Counted from the stretch's first letter, positions 6,968 through 14,882 are shown. The stretch: 30,697 bases of DNA from CAYSLZ01 sp964547295 (GCA_964547295.1 CAZJMH010000004.1:1-30697), one strand, 5' to 3'. Translations and numbers: made by a program. Notes: a model not told the origin generated them from the letters alone.

Positions 6968-9254
6968 TTTTTCTCTCCGCTTCTGCAATAACTTCACGCG
7001 TTCTTACAATAGCGTCAGGGTTGACAGAAATACTAGTAATTCCCCATTTTACTAAGTCATCTACAATGTCTGGATATTGACTGGGGGCTTGTCCACAAAT
7101 CGAAGAAGTTATTCCTTTTTTATGGCAAACTTTAATTATTTTTTTAATCGATTTTAATACCGCCATATTAGTTTCGTCAAATTTATAGGCAATTTCATTA
7201 TTGTCTCTATCTAGGCCTAAAATAAGCATTGTTAAATCATTGCTTCCAATAGAAACTCCGTCAATGCCGACTTTAATAAACTCCTCAAGTAAAATTACAT
7301 TACTTGGTATTTCGACCATCATCCACAATTTGAAGCTTGGGCTCCTGGTCAGCCCTCGGGCGGCGGCAATTCTTTTAACTTCTAAAAATTCTTCCGGTGA
7401 CCGAACAAAGGGTATCATTAGCCATAAGTTTTTTAGGCCGTGCTTGTTTCTAACCTTTTTAATTGCATCCAATTCCAGTTCAAAAACTTCTGGTGTAGAA
7501 ATATATCTTAAAGCACCCCGGAAACCGAGCAGAGGATTTGGCTCTTCTGGCTCAAAATCCTTGCCCCCCTTTAAATGCCGGTATTCATTAGTTTTAAAAT
7601 CGGTTGCTCGGTAAATTACTGGTCTTGGGTTAAATGCCCGACAAAAACTTTCAATTCCTTCAGCCAATTGATTAGTAAATTTTTCTCCTTTACCCTGTTG
7701 TAAAAAACGCTGTGGGTGGACGCCGATTTCGGCAATCATGAATTCAGCCCGAAGCAGACCAACTCCATCAACATTTCTCTCGGCCATTTCTGGAGCCAAA
7801 CTTGGTTCAGCTAAATTAACATAAACCTTAGTCGCCGTTTTTAGGACTTTATCCTTTTTAGTTTGTTTCTTTATCTTGGACTTTTCACTTTTCACTTTGG
7901 ATTTTGAACTAAGTTTTCCTATCCAAACCTCACCGGTTTTACCGTTAACAACAACACTTTCTCCATTTCTCAGTAACTTGGTTGCTTTTTTTGTTCCCAC
8001 TACACAGGGTATGCCTAATTCTCGTGAAACAATTGCCGCATGTGAAGTAAGTCCGCCGAGGTTAGTAATAATTGCTGAGGCTCTTTTCATTGCCGGAACA
8101 AAATCGGGAGTAGTCATCTCTGTAACCAAGACGTCCCCTTCTTTTACTTTATCAATATTGGCGGCTTTTTTAATAAGTTTTACTCTACCGGTGCCTATTC
8201 CCGGGCTGGCCGGATCACCTTTAAGCACCAATTCTCCTTCGATATTGTCTTGGGCTTTTAGCCTTTTGCCTTTAGCCATTTTCGTCGTCGTCACCGGCCT
8301 TGTTTGGACAATATAAAGCTTATTTTTTTCTGCTGCCCATTCAATGTCTTGGGGAAAAAAGTAGTGCTGATGTATTTTTTCTCCAATTTTAGATAATTCT
8401 ATAATTTTTGAACTGTTTAATTTTTGGATATTTTGTTTGTTTTTAGGCACTGTTGACTTGACGTTTTTTCCTTGTTTTCTGACCAGTTGATACTTTTGGG
8501 GTTGAACTTGAATTTCAGTTATTTTATTTTCCTTTTTTAAAATCTTATAGTGGTCTGGAGTAACGATCCCTTGGACGACATAATCACCTAGGCCCCAAAC
8601 AGCTTCGATAATAATTTTATCTTTTTCATTGGTTACCGGGTCAATGGTGAACATGACACCTGAAACTTCAGATTGGACCATTCTTTGAACTACTGCCGCC
8701 AAACCAACCTTGAAATGGTCAAATCCTTTTTCCTCCCGATAAAATATTGCCCTTGGAGTAAACAAGGAGCCAAAAGCTTTGCGAACATATTCGATAACAT
8801 TTGACTCGCCCTTAATATTTAAATAAGATTCTTGTTGTCCGGCAAAACTAGCGTCTGGCAAGTCTTCTGCTGTAGCTGATGAGCGTATGGCAACTAAAGA
8901 TTGTTTAAGCCCAAACAATTCTCCTAATTTTAAATATGATTGCATAATCTCCTTAGCCATATTATCTGGAAAAGCGCCATTGTTAATTAATTTGTTTATT
9001 CGCTTAGAAGCCTGGTTAAGTTCACTGGAATTATTGACATTAGTGATTTTTATTATCTTTTTAATTTGTTCATTGAGATGATTAAATTCAATAAACCGTT
9101 GATAGGCAGAAGCAGTGACTACGAAACCGTCAGGAACTAAATCATCCAATAAACTTACCATTTCACCCAGGTTGGCTCCTTTACCGCCGACTAACTCAAT
9201 ATCATTTCTGTTTATCTCGTTAAACCAGAGAATATTTTTATCTTTCTTCATCAT
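6948..9254 (-). CDS. ppsA: Phosphoenolpyruvate synthase
   Basis: PEP synthase (pyruvate + ATP + water to PEP + AMP + phosphate), about 768 aa. The N-terminal ATP-grasp domain carries LVGGKGANLGEM, VAIRSSATAEDLPDASFAGQQ and VWGLGDYVVQG. The swivelling phosphohistidine domain has GGLTSHAAIVSRELGIPCVVG. The C-terminal PEP/pyruvate barrel has GLLRAEFM, GFRGALRY and the catalytic Cys in SICGQAPSQYP. The start was placed at the MMKKDKN methionines (9254 or 9251), overlapping the cupin gene end by 14-17 nt; an earlier in-frame start would add unrelated residues. A Lys/Ser-rich linker at about residues 445-470 contains a heptamer repeat. Next to enolase, it points to gluconeogenic or reversible lower glycolysis. 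Confidence 0.95.
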   Translation of the reverse strand: MMKKDKNILWFNEINRNDIELVGGKGANLGEMVSLLDDLVPDGFVVTASAYQRFIEFNHLNEQIKKIIKITNVNNSSELNQASKRINKLINNGAFPDNMAKEIMQSYLKLGELFGLKQSLVAIRSSATAEDLPDASFAGQQESYLNIKGESNVIEYVRKAFGSLFTPRAIFYREEKGFDHFKVGLAAVVQRMVQSEVSGVMFTIDPVTNEKDKIIIEAVWGLGDYVVQGIVTPDHYKILKKENKITEIQVQPQKYQLVRKQGKNVKSTVPKNKQNIQKLNSSKIIELSKIGEKIHQHYFFPQDIEWAAEKNKLYIVQTRPVTTTKMAKGKRLKAQDNIEGELVLKGDPASPGIGTGRVKLIKKAANIDKVKEGDVLVTEMTTPDFVPAMKRASAIITNLGGLTSHAAIVSRELGIPCVVGTKKATKLLRNGESVVVNGKTGEVWIGKLSSKSKVKSEKSKIKKQTKKDKVLKTATKVYVNLAEPSLAPEMAERNVDGVGLLRAEFMIAEIGVHPQRFLQQGKGEKFTNQLAEGIESFCRAFNPRPVIYRATDFKTNEYRHLKGGKDFEPEEPNPLLGFRGALRYISTPEVFELELDAIKKVRNKHGLKNLWLMIPFVRSPEEFLEVKRIAAARGLTRSPSFKLWMMVEIPSNVILLEEFIKVGIDGVSIGSNDLTMLILGLDRDNNEIAYKFDETNMAVLKSIKKIIKVCHKKGITSSICGQAPSQYPDIVDDLVKWGITSISVNPDAIVRTREVIAEAERKKVNSNK
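7880..7898 (-). repeat. Heptamer repeat in the ppsA linker
   Basis: CTTTTCA occurs twice followed by a partial unit (TGAAAAG on the coding strand). It encodes the low-complexity Lys/Ser linker between the phosphohistidine and PEP-binding domains. Confidence 0.6.
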
Positions 9255-9630
9255 CGCGGTTATAATCATCCTCCAAACGAAAAGTAGTTCCAACTTCTGG
9301 TCCGGAAACCTCAAAAACAAAACTGTCCTCTACTGCCTCTACCCGGTGTTTTTGGTTTATTTCAATTAAATAGCCCTTTTTTAATTTCATAAACTTTTTT
9401 TCTATTTCGCCTTGACTATTTTCAAGCCAAATTCTTGCCTTTCCTGAAAATAAAAACAAAACCTCCTCTTTTTGGTCATGATATTGGAATGAAAATCTTT
9501 TTCCGGCCTCAATAAAAAGAATTTTGCCGGTATGTTCAAACCCGGGCGGGGTAAATTTTATTTCATACCCCCAGGGTTTATTTATCTTTTCGCTGTATGG
9601 TTTAGTTTTATATTTATTAGTTTTAATCAT
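9238..9630 (-). CDS. Cupin, mannose-6-phosphate isomerase-like
   Basis: A 130-aa single cupin domain. It has the type II phosphomannose isomerase/cupin pattern: KPWGYEIKF near the N terminus, RFSFQYHDQKEEVLFLFSGKA with the metal-binding His and Glu, then a KKGYLIEINQKHRVEA segment with the third-position His. The family may isomerise mannose-6-phosphate or simply bind a sugar or metal; full-length bifunctional ManC features are missing. It sits between holA and ppsA. Its ATG lies within a heptamer repeat array that also contains the holA stop, and its 3' end overlaps ppsA. Confidence 0.8.
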   Translation of the reverse strand: MIKTNKYKTKPYSEKINKPWGYEIKFTPPGFEHTGKILFIEAGKRFSFQYHDQKEEVLFLFSGKARIWLENSQGEIEKKFMKLKKGYLIEINQKHRVEAVEDSFVFEVSGPEVGTTFRLEDDYNRDDEER

Positions 9631-9653
9631 TAGTCATTAAGAATTAATCATTT
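9626..9653 (-). repeat. Heptamer tandem repeat at the holA/cupin junction
   Basis: Four degenerate 7-nt units of the type RTCATTA on the plus strand (one unit is AGAATTA). The array contains the TGA stop of holA and the ATG of the cupin gene. Confidence 0.65.
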
Positions 9654-10328
9654 CTGATTAAATAATAACATTAAATTTACCAACTCTTGATTTAAATTGC
9701 GGCCCAGCCGTCCAGTTTTATTTTTCCACTCAATGTCAATAGTTTTAATATACCAGGTAATAATTAATTTTTCAGAAAGATTTTTAACTTGTTTGTATAA
9801 TTTTTGTTTTTGCCAATTGGCCCCTGGGAGTTGATCAGAACCGATTTTTGCCAAAATCATTTGACGGAGTCTTTTTTGAATTAAGAAAAAAATTAGTTCT
9901 GGTGGATGAGTTTGAAAACATGACTCAAGGTATTTTAAAAGTTGGCGGTGGCTGGTGTTGCCAATTGAGTCAAGCAATTTAAAAATAGTGTTTGGCAGTT
10001 TAAACTCACGGACTTTTTTTGTCGGCAGCTTATTAATCATATTTGGGTAAAGGCGCTTATTTTCCCAAATAAAAAAATCAATACTTTTGTTTAGTTTTTT
10101 AATATATTCTGTTGCTTGGGTTAATTTTTTACCTCTTAATGTAAAAAATTTTTCCAAGACTAAGGCAGTGTTTCCTTGACTAAACAGCCCTCCGCTGGCT
10201 TGAATTAAATTTTCAGCAGTAATTTCTCCGCTTTCAAAATGTTTAATTTGGGGATATTTTTTTAAATCCTCACTAAGTTCACGCCGACTTTGAAAATTAT
10301 CATCGCCGTGGTAAATAAAAATTGCCAT
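9648..10328 (-). CDS. holA: DNA polymerase III delta subunit, short form
   Basis: A 226-aa protein resembling the clamp-loader delta subunit, which opens the beta sliding clamp. The N terminus MAIFIYHGDDNFQSRREL fits the family's first strand and P-loop-like turn. ASGGLFSQGNTALVLEKF corresponds to the 'slFg..rlv.v' region. The C-terminal half (HRQLLKYLES ... FFLIQKRLRQMILAKIG) fits the helical collar domain. It is about 100 residues shorter than typical HolA, consistent with a reduced genome. The upstream EF-Tu-D2-like gene ends 19 nt before it across a heptamer repeat, suggesting one operon. Family assignment is by motif pattern, hence moderate confidence. Confidence 0.75.
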   Translation of the reverse strand: MAIFIYHGDDNFQSRRELSEDLKKYPQIKHFESGEITAENLIQASGGLFSQGNTALVLEKFFTLRGKKLTQATEYIKKLNKSIDFFIWENKRLYPNMINKLPTKKVREFKLPNTIFKLLDSIGNTSHRQLLKYLESCFQTHPPELIFFLIQKRLRQMILAKIGSDQLPGANWQKQKLYKQVKNLSEKLIITWYIKTIDIEWKNKTGRLGRNLNQELVNLMLLFNQK

Positions 10329-10332
10329 AATT

Positions 10333-10353
10333 ATTACTTGCTACTTATTACTG
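10333..10353 (-). repeat. Heptamer tandem repeat at the EF-Tu-D2-like/holA junction
   Basis: Three 7-nt units of the type ATTACTT (second unit GCTACTT). It contains the TAA stop of the upstream gene and reaches within 5 nt of the holA ATG. The unit is nearly the one found at 6947-6967. Confidence 0.65.
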
Positions 10354-10608
10354 AACCTTAAAGACTTCATCGCCTTCTTTAGTTTTTTCACCCTCCTTAA
10401 TTTTCAGTCCAACGCTCATTCCAGGTTCGGCTTTTTGGATTGCATCATGTTCAACTTGCATAGAAGTAACCTCTTGTTCAAATTCTTGGCCTCTACCGAC
10501 AATTTTAATTGTATCGCCAACTTCTAACAATTCGTCCTCAACATCTAATACGCCGACATTAATCTTGTCAAAAAAATGGGTAATTGTTCCAACCCTTAAA
10601 TCTGCCAT
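10348..10608 (-). CDS. Stand-alone EF-Tu domain-2-like protein
   Basis: An 86-aa beta-barrel protein of the 'translation elongation factor-like' type, resembling domain 2 of EF-Tu and the C-terminal domain of U32 peptidases. RVGTITHFFDKINVGVLDV opens the barrel, GDTIKIVGRGQEFEQEVTSMQVEH is the central hairpin, and AEPGMSVGLKIKEG closes it. Without a GTPase domain it cannot act as an elongation factor; a role with ribosome, tRNA or tRNA modification is inference. It is unusual here in having a full promoter, an mRNA leader and a strong SD (AGGGGGTGA), suggesting high expression. It leads the holA-cupin-ppsA-eno operon. Confidence 0.85.
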   Translation of the reverse strand: MADLRVGTITHFFDKINVGVLDVEDELLEVGDTIKIVGRGQEFEQEVTSMQVEHDAIQKAEPGMSVGLKIKEGEKTKEGDEVFKVQ

Positions 10609-10612
10609 ATTC

Positions 10613-10621
10613 TCACCCCCT
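10613..10621 (-). promoter_or_regulatory. Strong Shine-Dalgarno of the EF-Tu-D2-like gene
   Basis: AGGGGGTGA, 8 of 9 matches to the AGGAGGTGA ideal, lies 4 nt before the ATG. It is the best SD seen in the window and fixes this start. Confidence 0.8.
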
Positions 10622-10642
10622 TTCCTGTCATAATCTAAACAT

Positions 10643-10671
10643 ATTGTAAAAGAAATTTCCCTTAATCACAA
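10643..10671 (-). promoter_or_regulatory. Sigma-70-type promoter of the EF-Tu-D2-like operon
   Basis: TTGTGA and TACAAT with a 17-nt spacer. The predicted start near 10636 gives a leader of about 28 nt containing the SD. Confidence 0.6.
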
Positions 10672-10682
10672 GAAGTAGTCAG

Positions 10683-10710
10683 CCTTTAAGGTTGCATAGG
10701 TATGCAGCCT
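10683..10710. repeat. Compound palindrome after tRNA-Glu
   Basis: CCTTTAAGG (10683-10691) is followed by TGCATA/TATGCA (10693-10706), and an outer GCCT flanks them. It is placed between the tRNA-Glu 3' end and the next promoter. It may end the tRNA transcript. Confidence 0.5.
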
Positions 10711-10721
10711 GGGGAAAACTG

Positions 10722-10794
10722 TGCCGCCAACGGGAATCGAACCCGTGTCTTCAGCTTGAAAGGCTGAGATCCTCGGCCACTAGACGATGGCGGC
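10722..10794 (-). tRNA. tRNA-Glu(TTC)
   Basis: 73-nt tRNA. Acceptor GCCGCCA/TGGCGGC, anticodon stem TCAGC/GCTGA, loop CTTTCAA giving TTC, T arm GGGTTCGATTCCC, discriminator A followed by CAG. CCA is not encoded. Confidence 0.95.
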
Positions 10795-10807
10795 AAATAA
10801 CCACGTA

Positions 10808-10816
10808 ATTATAGCA
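10808..10816 (-). promoter_or_regulatory. Extended -10 promoter of tRNA-Glu
   Basis: TGC-TATAAT ends 13 nt before the mature 5' end, leaving a short 5' leader for RNase P. No good -35 is seen, which fits an extended -10. Confidence 0.6.
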
Positions 10817-10917
10817 TTTAAATAAATAGTTTTGTAGATATCAAATAAAATAAGAAAGACTTATAGTAAGGTAGTTATAATTCCACGATCGTAAACAAAA
10901 GTTAACACTGAGATTTA

Positions 10918-11259
10918 TTATTTTTTCTTTCTCTTTTTCTTTTTTCTCTTTTTTTCCGGTTGGGTGCGAAGGAAATTAAGCTTAGCCCGGCGAATTTTTC
11001 TTTTCGGCTCTCTTGTTACTTGAAGGTTTTGAATCCAAGGTGAATTTAAAGGAAAAATACGTTCAACACCGATATTGTCAACTGCTTTTTTGCGGACAGT
11101 GAACATTTTATTTTCACCTGTTCCGCGAATGGAGATGACTATTCCTTCATAGGGTTGAGAACGAGTCTTTTTTCCTTCCTCGACAATTTTATAGTCGATT
11201 TTGACAGTATCTCCAACATTAAATTCTACTTTGTCGTTCCATTTAGCTTTTATTGCCAT
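10918..11259 (-). CDS. rplS: 50S ribosomal protein bL19
   Basis: A 113-aa bL19: VGDTVKIDYKIVEEGKKTRSQ, YEGIVISIRGTGENKMFTVRK, GVERIFPLNSPWI and KRKIRRAKLNFLR match the family in order. bL19 sits at the 30S-50S interface. The last 15 residues are almost all Lys and Arg, a basic tail longer than in E. coli. It starts 14 nt after dnaE. The dnaE TGA stop doubles as the TG of an extended -10 (TGA-TAAAAT) 7 nt before the rplS ATG, so it can be transcribed on its own as a leaderless message. The usual partner genes rpsP, rimM and trmD are absent. Confidence 0.97.
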   Translation of the reverse strand: MAIKAKWNDKVEFNVGDTVKIDYKIVEEGKKTRSQPYEGIVISIRGTGENKMFTVRKKAVDNIGVERIFPLNSPWIQNLQVTREPKRKIRRAKLNFLRTQPEKKRKKKKRKKK

Positions 11260-11266
11260 AAAGATG

Positions 11267-11275
11267 ATTTTATCA
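11267..11275 (-). promoter_or_regulatory. Extended -10 of rplS, overlapping the dnaE stop codon
   Basis: TGA-TAAAAT ends 7 nt before the rplS ATG. Its TGA is the dnaE stop codon. Confidence 0.5.
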
Positions 11276-14200
11276 AATGTCTAAAAGTTTCTCAATCTTT
11301 TCCTTTAATTTATTAGACCATTTAACACCAAACGGTATTTTAACCTCACGACCATTAGGAAACTCCAATAGCCCTAATTTATCACCTGTGTGTGTTTTAA
11401 GTAAGCTATTAAGTTCTACTAGGATATGGCGGCTGGTTCCATTTGGAATTTTAAGACTAAAATCAAACTTTGATTGATGAATATTTTCTGGTTTTTCCGA
11501 TGTTTTTTTAGTTTTATTTAAATATTTTTTTGCCCTGACAATATTTTCAGCAATTAATGATTGTTCATCTTCACGCATATCAATTTTAGCCTCAACAACA
11601 ACTAGAGTTTCATTGTTAAGCAGGTGTTTGCTTTTTTGAAAAACACCTGGAAAAACAACTAATTCAATTGTTCCGGTTTCATCCTCTAAAGTAACAAATG
11701 CCATTTCTTTGCCAGATTTTCTGGTGGTAACAATTCGCTTATTTGAAGTAACTCCAGCTAGTTTAACCTTTCCCTTTTTCAATTCCTTTACCTGATGAAT
11801 CTTATGACTAATAAATTCAGATAATTTATCTAGTTTTTTTTTGATTGGGTGTTCGGTTAAATAAAATCCAAGTAGTTCTTTTTCTAATCTTAGTATTTCA
11901 TCCTTAGAAAATTCATTTATCTTGGCTAGTTTATCTTCTAATACTAGCTTTTTCTTTCCGCCTCCAAATAAGCCTACTTGTCCGTTGCGCAAATTTTTTT
12001 GTTTTAAGTCAGCTCTTTTTTTAATATTTTCCAATGAGGCGAGCATTGAGCTGCGGTTGCCAAAGTTGTCCATAGCGCCTACTTTAATTAAACTCTCAAT
12101 GACCTTTTTATTTGCTTTCCTGGAATCAACCCGAAGACAAAAATCAGTTAAAGAAGTAAACTGACCTTTTTTTTCTCTAATATTAATTATTTCTTCTATT
12201 GCCGCCTCACCGACATTTTTAATTGCCGTTAAGCCAAAACGAATTGCCAAGTTTTCAACTGATTGCTTATCTTTAACCAGTGTAAATCCAGTGCAAGAGG
12301 TGTTGATGTCAGGAGGCAAAATTTTAATTCCCATTTTTCGACACTCTTCAATTGCTAAGGCAATTTTATCTTCATTGTTAGCTTCTGCAGTCATTAAAGC
12401 AGCCATAAACTCTACCGGATAATTAGCTTTCATCCAGGCAGTTTGATAAGCAATCAATGCGTAACATGAAGCATGACTTTTATTAAATCCATAAGCACCA
12501 AACGGCTCAATTAGTTTGTAAAGCTTTTCAGCTTTTTTTCTCTCTAGGCCGTTATCTACACATCCTTTAACAAACTTTTCTTTTATTTTTTCCATATCCG
12601 GCCGGTGTCTTTTAGAACTCATTGCGTGACGCAGTTCATCTGCTTCAACCCAAGTGTAACCGGCAACTTGGGTGGCAGTAAGCAGGACATCATCCTGATA
12701 AGTAATTAAGCCATATGATTTATTTAAAATTGACTTTAACTTTGGGTGCATATATTCAACTTGGCTTGGATGATGTTTGCGATGGATGAATTCGTCGATA
12801 ACTTGAATTGGTCCCGGCCGGTAAAGAGCAAGCATTGCCATAACATCAAAAATAGAGCTTGGCTCAAGTTTTTTTACATATCTTTGCATTCCAGATGATT
12901 CCATCTGAAAAATACCAATAGTATTTCCACTTGATAACAAGTCGTAAGTTTTTTTATCGTCCAAAGGCAATTCTGAGAAATCAATTTCAACTCCCTGGGT
13001 TTGCTGAACAAATTTTTTGGACTTTTCCAAAATCGTTAAATTTCTTAGTCCTAAAAAGTCAATTTTCAGCAAACCTATAGCTTTTTTATTAGCATCAATA
13101 TCGACCGAATACATATCGTATTGAGTAACTCTTTTTTCTTTAGTTTTTGGTTCCAGTTGTAAAGGAACATAGTTAGTTAATTTTTTATCCCCAATAACAA
13201 CTCCGGCAGCGTGAATTGAGGCATGGCGTGCTTGGCCCTCAAATTTTTTAGCTAAATTAATCAACTTATTATACTTTGGTTCTTGGTAAAGCCGTTTTAA
13301 TTCCGGATTATTTTTAAGTGCTTCGCTTATTGAGCTTCCTTGTGAAATAAGTTTGGCAATTTTATCCGGCTCAGAATAAGGCATTCCCAAAGCTCGTCCA
13401 GTGTCTCTGATTGCTGACCTTGATTCCATTCTGCCGAAGCTAATAATGTGGGCGACTCGGTCATAACCATATTTTTGCATTACATAATGGATAACTTCGT
13501 CACGCCTGTCGTCAGCAAAATCAATATCAATATCAGGAGTAGACGGCCGGTCAGGATGCATAAATCTTTCAAACGGCAATTCAAAAAACATCGGATCAAC
13601 ACTAGTTATTCGTAAAGCATAAGAAACAATAGAGCCGGCTACTGATCCCCTCCCCGGTCCTACTCGTATACCTTTTGATTTTGCCCAATTGACAATATCC
13701 TGAACAATTAAAAAATAAGTTTCGTATCCTTTAGCGGTAATTGTCTCTTTTTCATAATTTACTCGTTTTCTTATCTTGTCGGTGATTTTCTGATAGCGTT
13801 TTTTTAATCCCTCTTCAACTAAGTAATCAAAATAGTCATTGGCATTATCGTATTGGTCAGGAATAGGAAACGGAGGGACTCGCCACTTTCCTCTTGGAAT
13901 TTCAAGATTGCACTGGTCAGCAATTTTTCGCGTGTTTTTAATTGCATCAGGGAAATCTGAAAAGGCTTTAACCATTTCTTCCTCAGAACGGATATAAAAA
14001 CTTGGTGCATCAAGCATTGATAACCGGTCAGGGTCATCAACTGTTTTCTGCATTTGAATTGCCATTAACGCGTCCTGGGCCTCAGCGTCTTCCGGATTTA
14101 TATAATGATTATCATTAGTAGCAACTAAGGGGATGCCTAATTCCCGTGACAGCTTAACAATTCCCTGGTTAGCCTGTTTTTGTTTTTTAATTTTTGGGTG

Positions 14201-14737
14201 ATGTTGCATTTCCAAATAAAAATCACTGCCAAAAATTTCAGTTAGTTCTTTAGCTCGTTTTCTTGCCCCTTGATAATTATTTTGTAAAATTAAAGACGGA
14301 ATTTCACCTTCAATACAAGCGGATGTAGCAATCAACCCTTGATGAAATTCTTTTAAGAGATGAATATCAGCTCGTGGTTTGTAATAAAAACCTTCTAGGT
14401 GTGCTTTAGAAACTATTTTCATTAAATTTTGATAACCCTGATAGTTTTTTGCTAATAAAACTAGGTGATATTGGTCAGCATCGATTTGCGCCTGTTTATC
14501 AAAACGTGACCGTTTGGACATATAAATTTCACAGCCAATAATTGGTTTAATACCTTTATTTAGGCAAGCATTATAAAAATCAATTACTCCATACATTACG
14601 CCGTGATCGGTGATTGCAATAGTATCCATGCCCAACTCTTTAACACGGTTTAGCATTGGCTTAATTTGGCTTAATCCGTCTAAAAGTGAATATTCGGTAT
14701 GGTTGTGCAAATGAACAAAATCTCTTTTTTTTGACAT
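11273..14737 (-). CDS. dnaE: DNA polymerase III alpha subunit
   Basis: A full-length 1154-aa replicative polymerase of the DnaE1 type. The N-terminal PHP domain starts with HLHNHTEYSLLDG (residues 9-21) and AITDHGVMYG. The palm has GPGRGSVAGS and the catalytic aspartates in PDIDIDFADDRRDEV (about residue 400). GIFQMESSGM and ALYRPGPI mark the fingers, and KSHASCYALIAYQTAW follows. A helix-hairpin-helix region lies at about 830-900. A C-terminal OB fold (VKLAGVTSNKRIVTTRKSGKEM, then LEDETGTIELVVFP) precedes the tail. No inserted intein or frameshift is seen. A candidate TACAAA -10 sits 6 nt before the ATG. It lies between the phosphatase gene and rplS. Confidence 0.98.
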   Translation of the reverse strand: MSKKRDFVHLHNHTEYSLLDGLSQIKPMLNRVKELGMDTIAITDHGVMYGVIDFYNACLNKGIKPIIGCEIYMSKRSRFDKQAQIDADQYHLVLLAKNYQGYQNLMKIVSKAHLEGFYYKPRADIHLLKEFHQGLIATSACIEGEIPSLILQNNYQGARKRAKELTEIFGSDFYLEMQHHPKIKKQKQANQGIVKLSRELGIPLVATNDNHYINPEDAEAQDALMAIQMQKTVDDPDRLSMLDAPSFYIRSEEEMVKAFSDFPDAIKNTRKIADQCNLEIPRGKWRVPPFPIPDQYDNANDYFDYLVEEGLKKRYQKITDKIRKRVNYEKETITAKGYETYFLIVQDIVNWAKSKGIRVGPGRGSVAGSIVSYALRITSVDPMFFELPFERFMHPDRPSTPDIDIDFADDRRDEVIHYVMQKYGYDRVAHIISFGRMESRSAIRDTGRALGMPYSEPDKIAKLISQGSSISEALKNNPELKRLYQEPKYNKLINLAKKFEGQARHASIHAAGVVIGDKKLTNYVPLQLEPKTKEKRVTQYDMYSVDIDANKKAIGLLKIDFLGLRNLTILEKSKKFVQQTQGVEIDFSELPLDDKKTYDLLSSGNTIGIFQMESSGMQRYVKKLEPSSIFDVMAMLALYRPGPIQVIDEFIHRKHHPSQVEYMHPKLKSILNKSYGLITYQDDVLLTATQVAGYTWVEADELRHAMSSKRHRPDMEKIKEKFVKGCVDNGLERKKAEKLYKLIEPFGAYGFNKSHASCYALIAYQTAWMKANYPVEFMAALMTAEANNEDKIALAIEECRKMGIKILPPDINTSCTGFTLVKDKQSVENLAIRFGLTAIKNVGEAAIEEIINIREKKGQFTSLTDFCLRVDSRKANKKVIESLIKVGAMDNFGNRSSMLASLENIKKRADLKQKNLRNGQVGLFGGGKKKLVLEDKLAKINEFSKDEILRLEKELLGFYLTEHPIKKKLDKLSEFISHKIHQVKELKKGKVKLAGVTSNKRIVTTRKSGKEMAFVTLEDETGTIELVVFPGVFQKSKHLLNNETLVVVEAKIDMREDEQSLIAENIVRAKKYLNKTKKTSEKPENIHQSKFDFSLKIPNGTSRHILVELNSLLKTHTGDKLGLLEFPNGREVKIPFGVKWSNKLKEKIEKLLDI

Positions 14738-14743
14738 AAATTA

Positions 14744-14749
14744 TTTGTA
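14744..14749 (-). promoter_or_regulatory. Possible -10 of dnaE (leaderless)
   Basis: TACAAA, 6 nt before the ATG. No convincing -35 and no SD. Confidence 0.35.
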
Positions 14750-14838
14750 AATGCGGAGCGAGGGGCAAACTCTCACCACCTAAAAATTAACTCTAAATAA
14801 AGTATAACAGATAATCAGGGAGATATAGAAAATTAATT

Positions 14839-14882
14839 GAGGTTGCTTTTGCACCTCTAAGGTGAATTACTACCTGCACCTT
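14839..14882 (-). repeat. Double hairpin after the histidine phosphatase gene
   Basis: AAGGTG/CACCTT (14859-14864, 14877-14882) and GAGG-TGC/GCA-CCTC (14839-14857, one bulge). On the minus strand it begins CTCCCAAGGT 3-4 nt after the upstream stop, like the element at 23257-23303. The remaining spacer to dnaE shows no gene. Confidence 0.55.

Noticed and set aside
7876..8316. 146-aa plus-strand frame opposite ppsA
   Set aside because: Shadow of the ppsA coding frame; no promoter or family pattern, and ppsA is intact.
10918..10975. Poly-Lys tail of bL19 as a sequencing error or frameshift
   Set aside because: Basic C-terminal extensions occur in ribosomal proteins; the frame ends cleanly in a TAA. 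It cannot be excluded but nothing supports it.
14753..14790. Possible tRNA fragment ahead of dnaE (GCGGAGCGAGG and TCTCACCACC resemble tRNA ends)
   Set aside because: No T arm with GGTTCGA and no anticodon arm can be folded; chance resemblance is enough.
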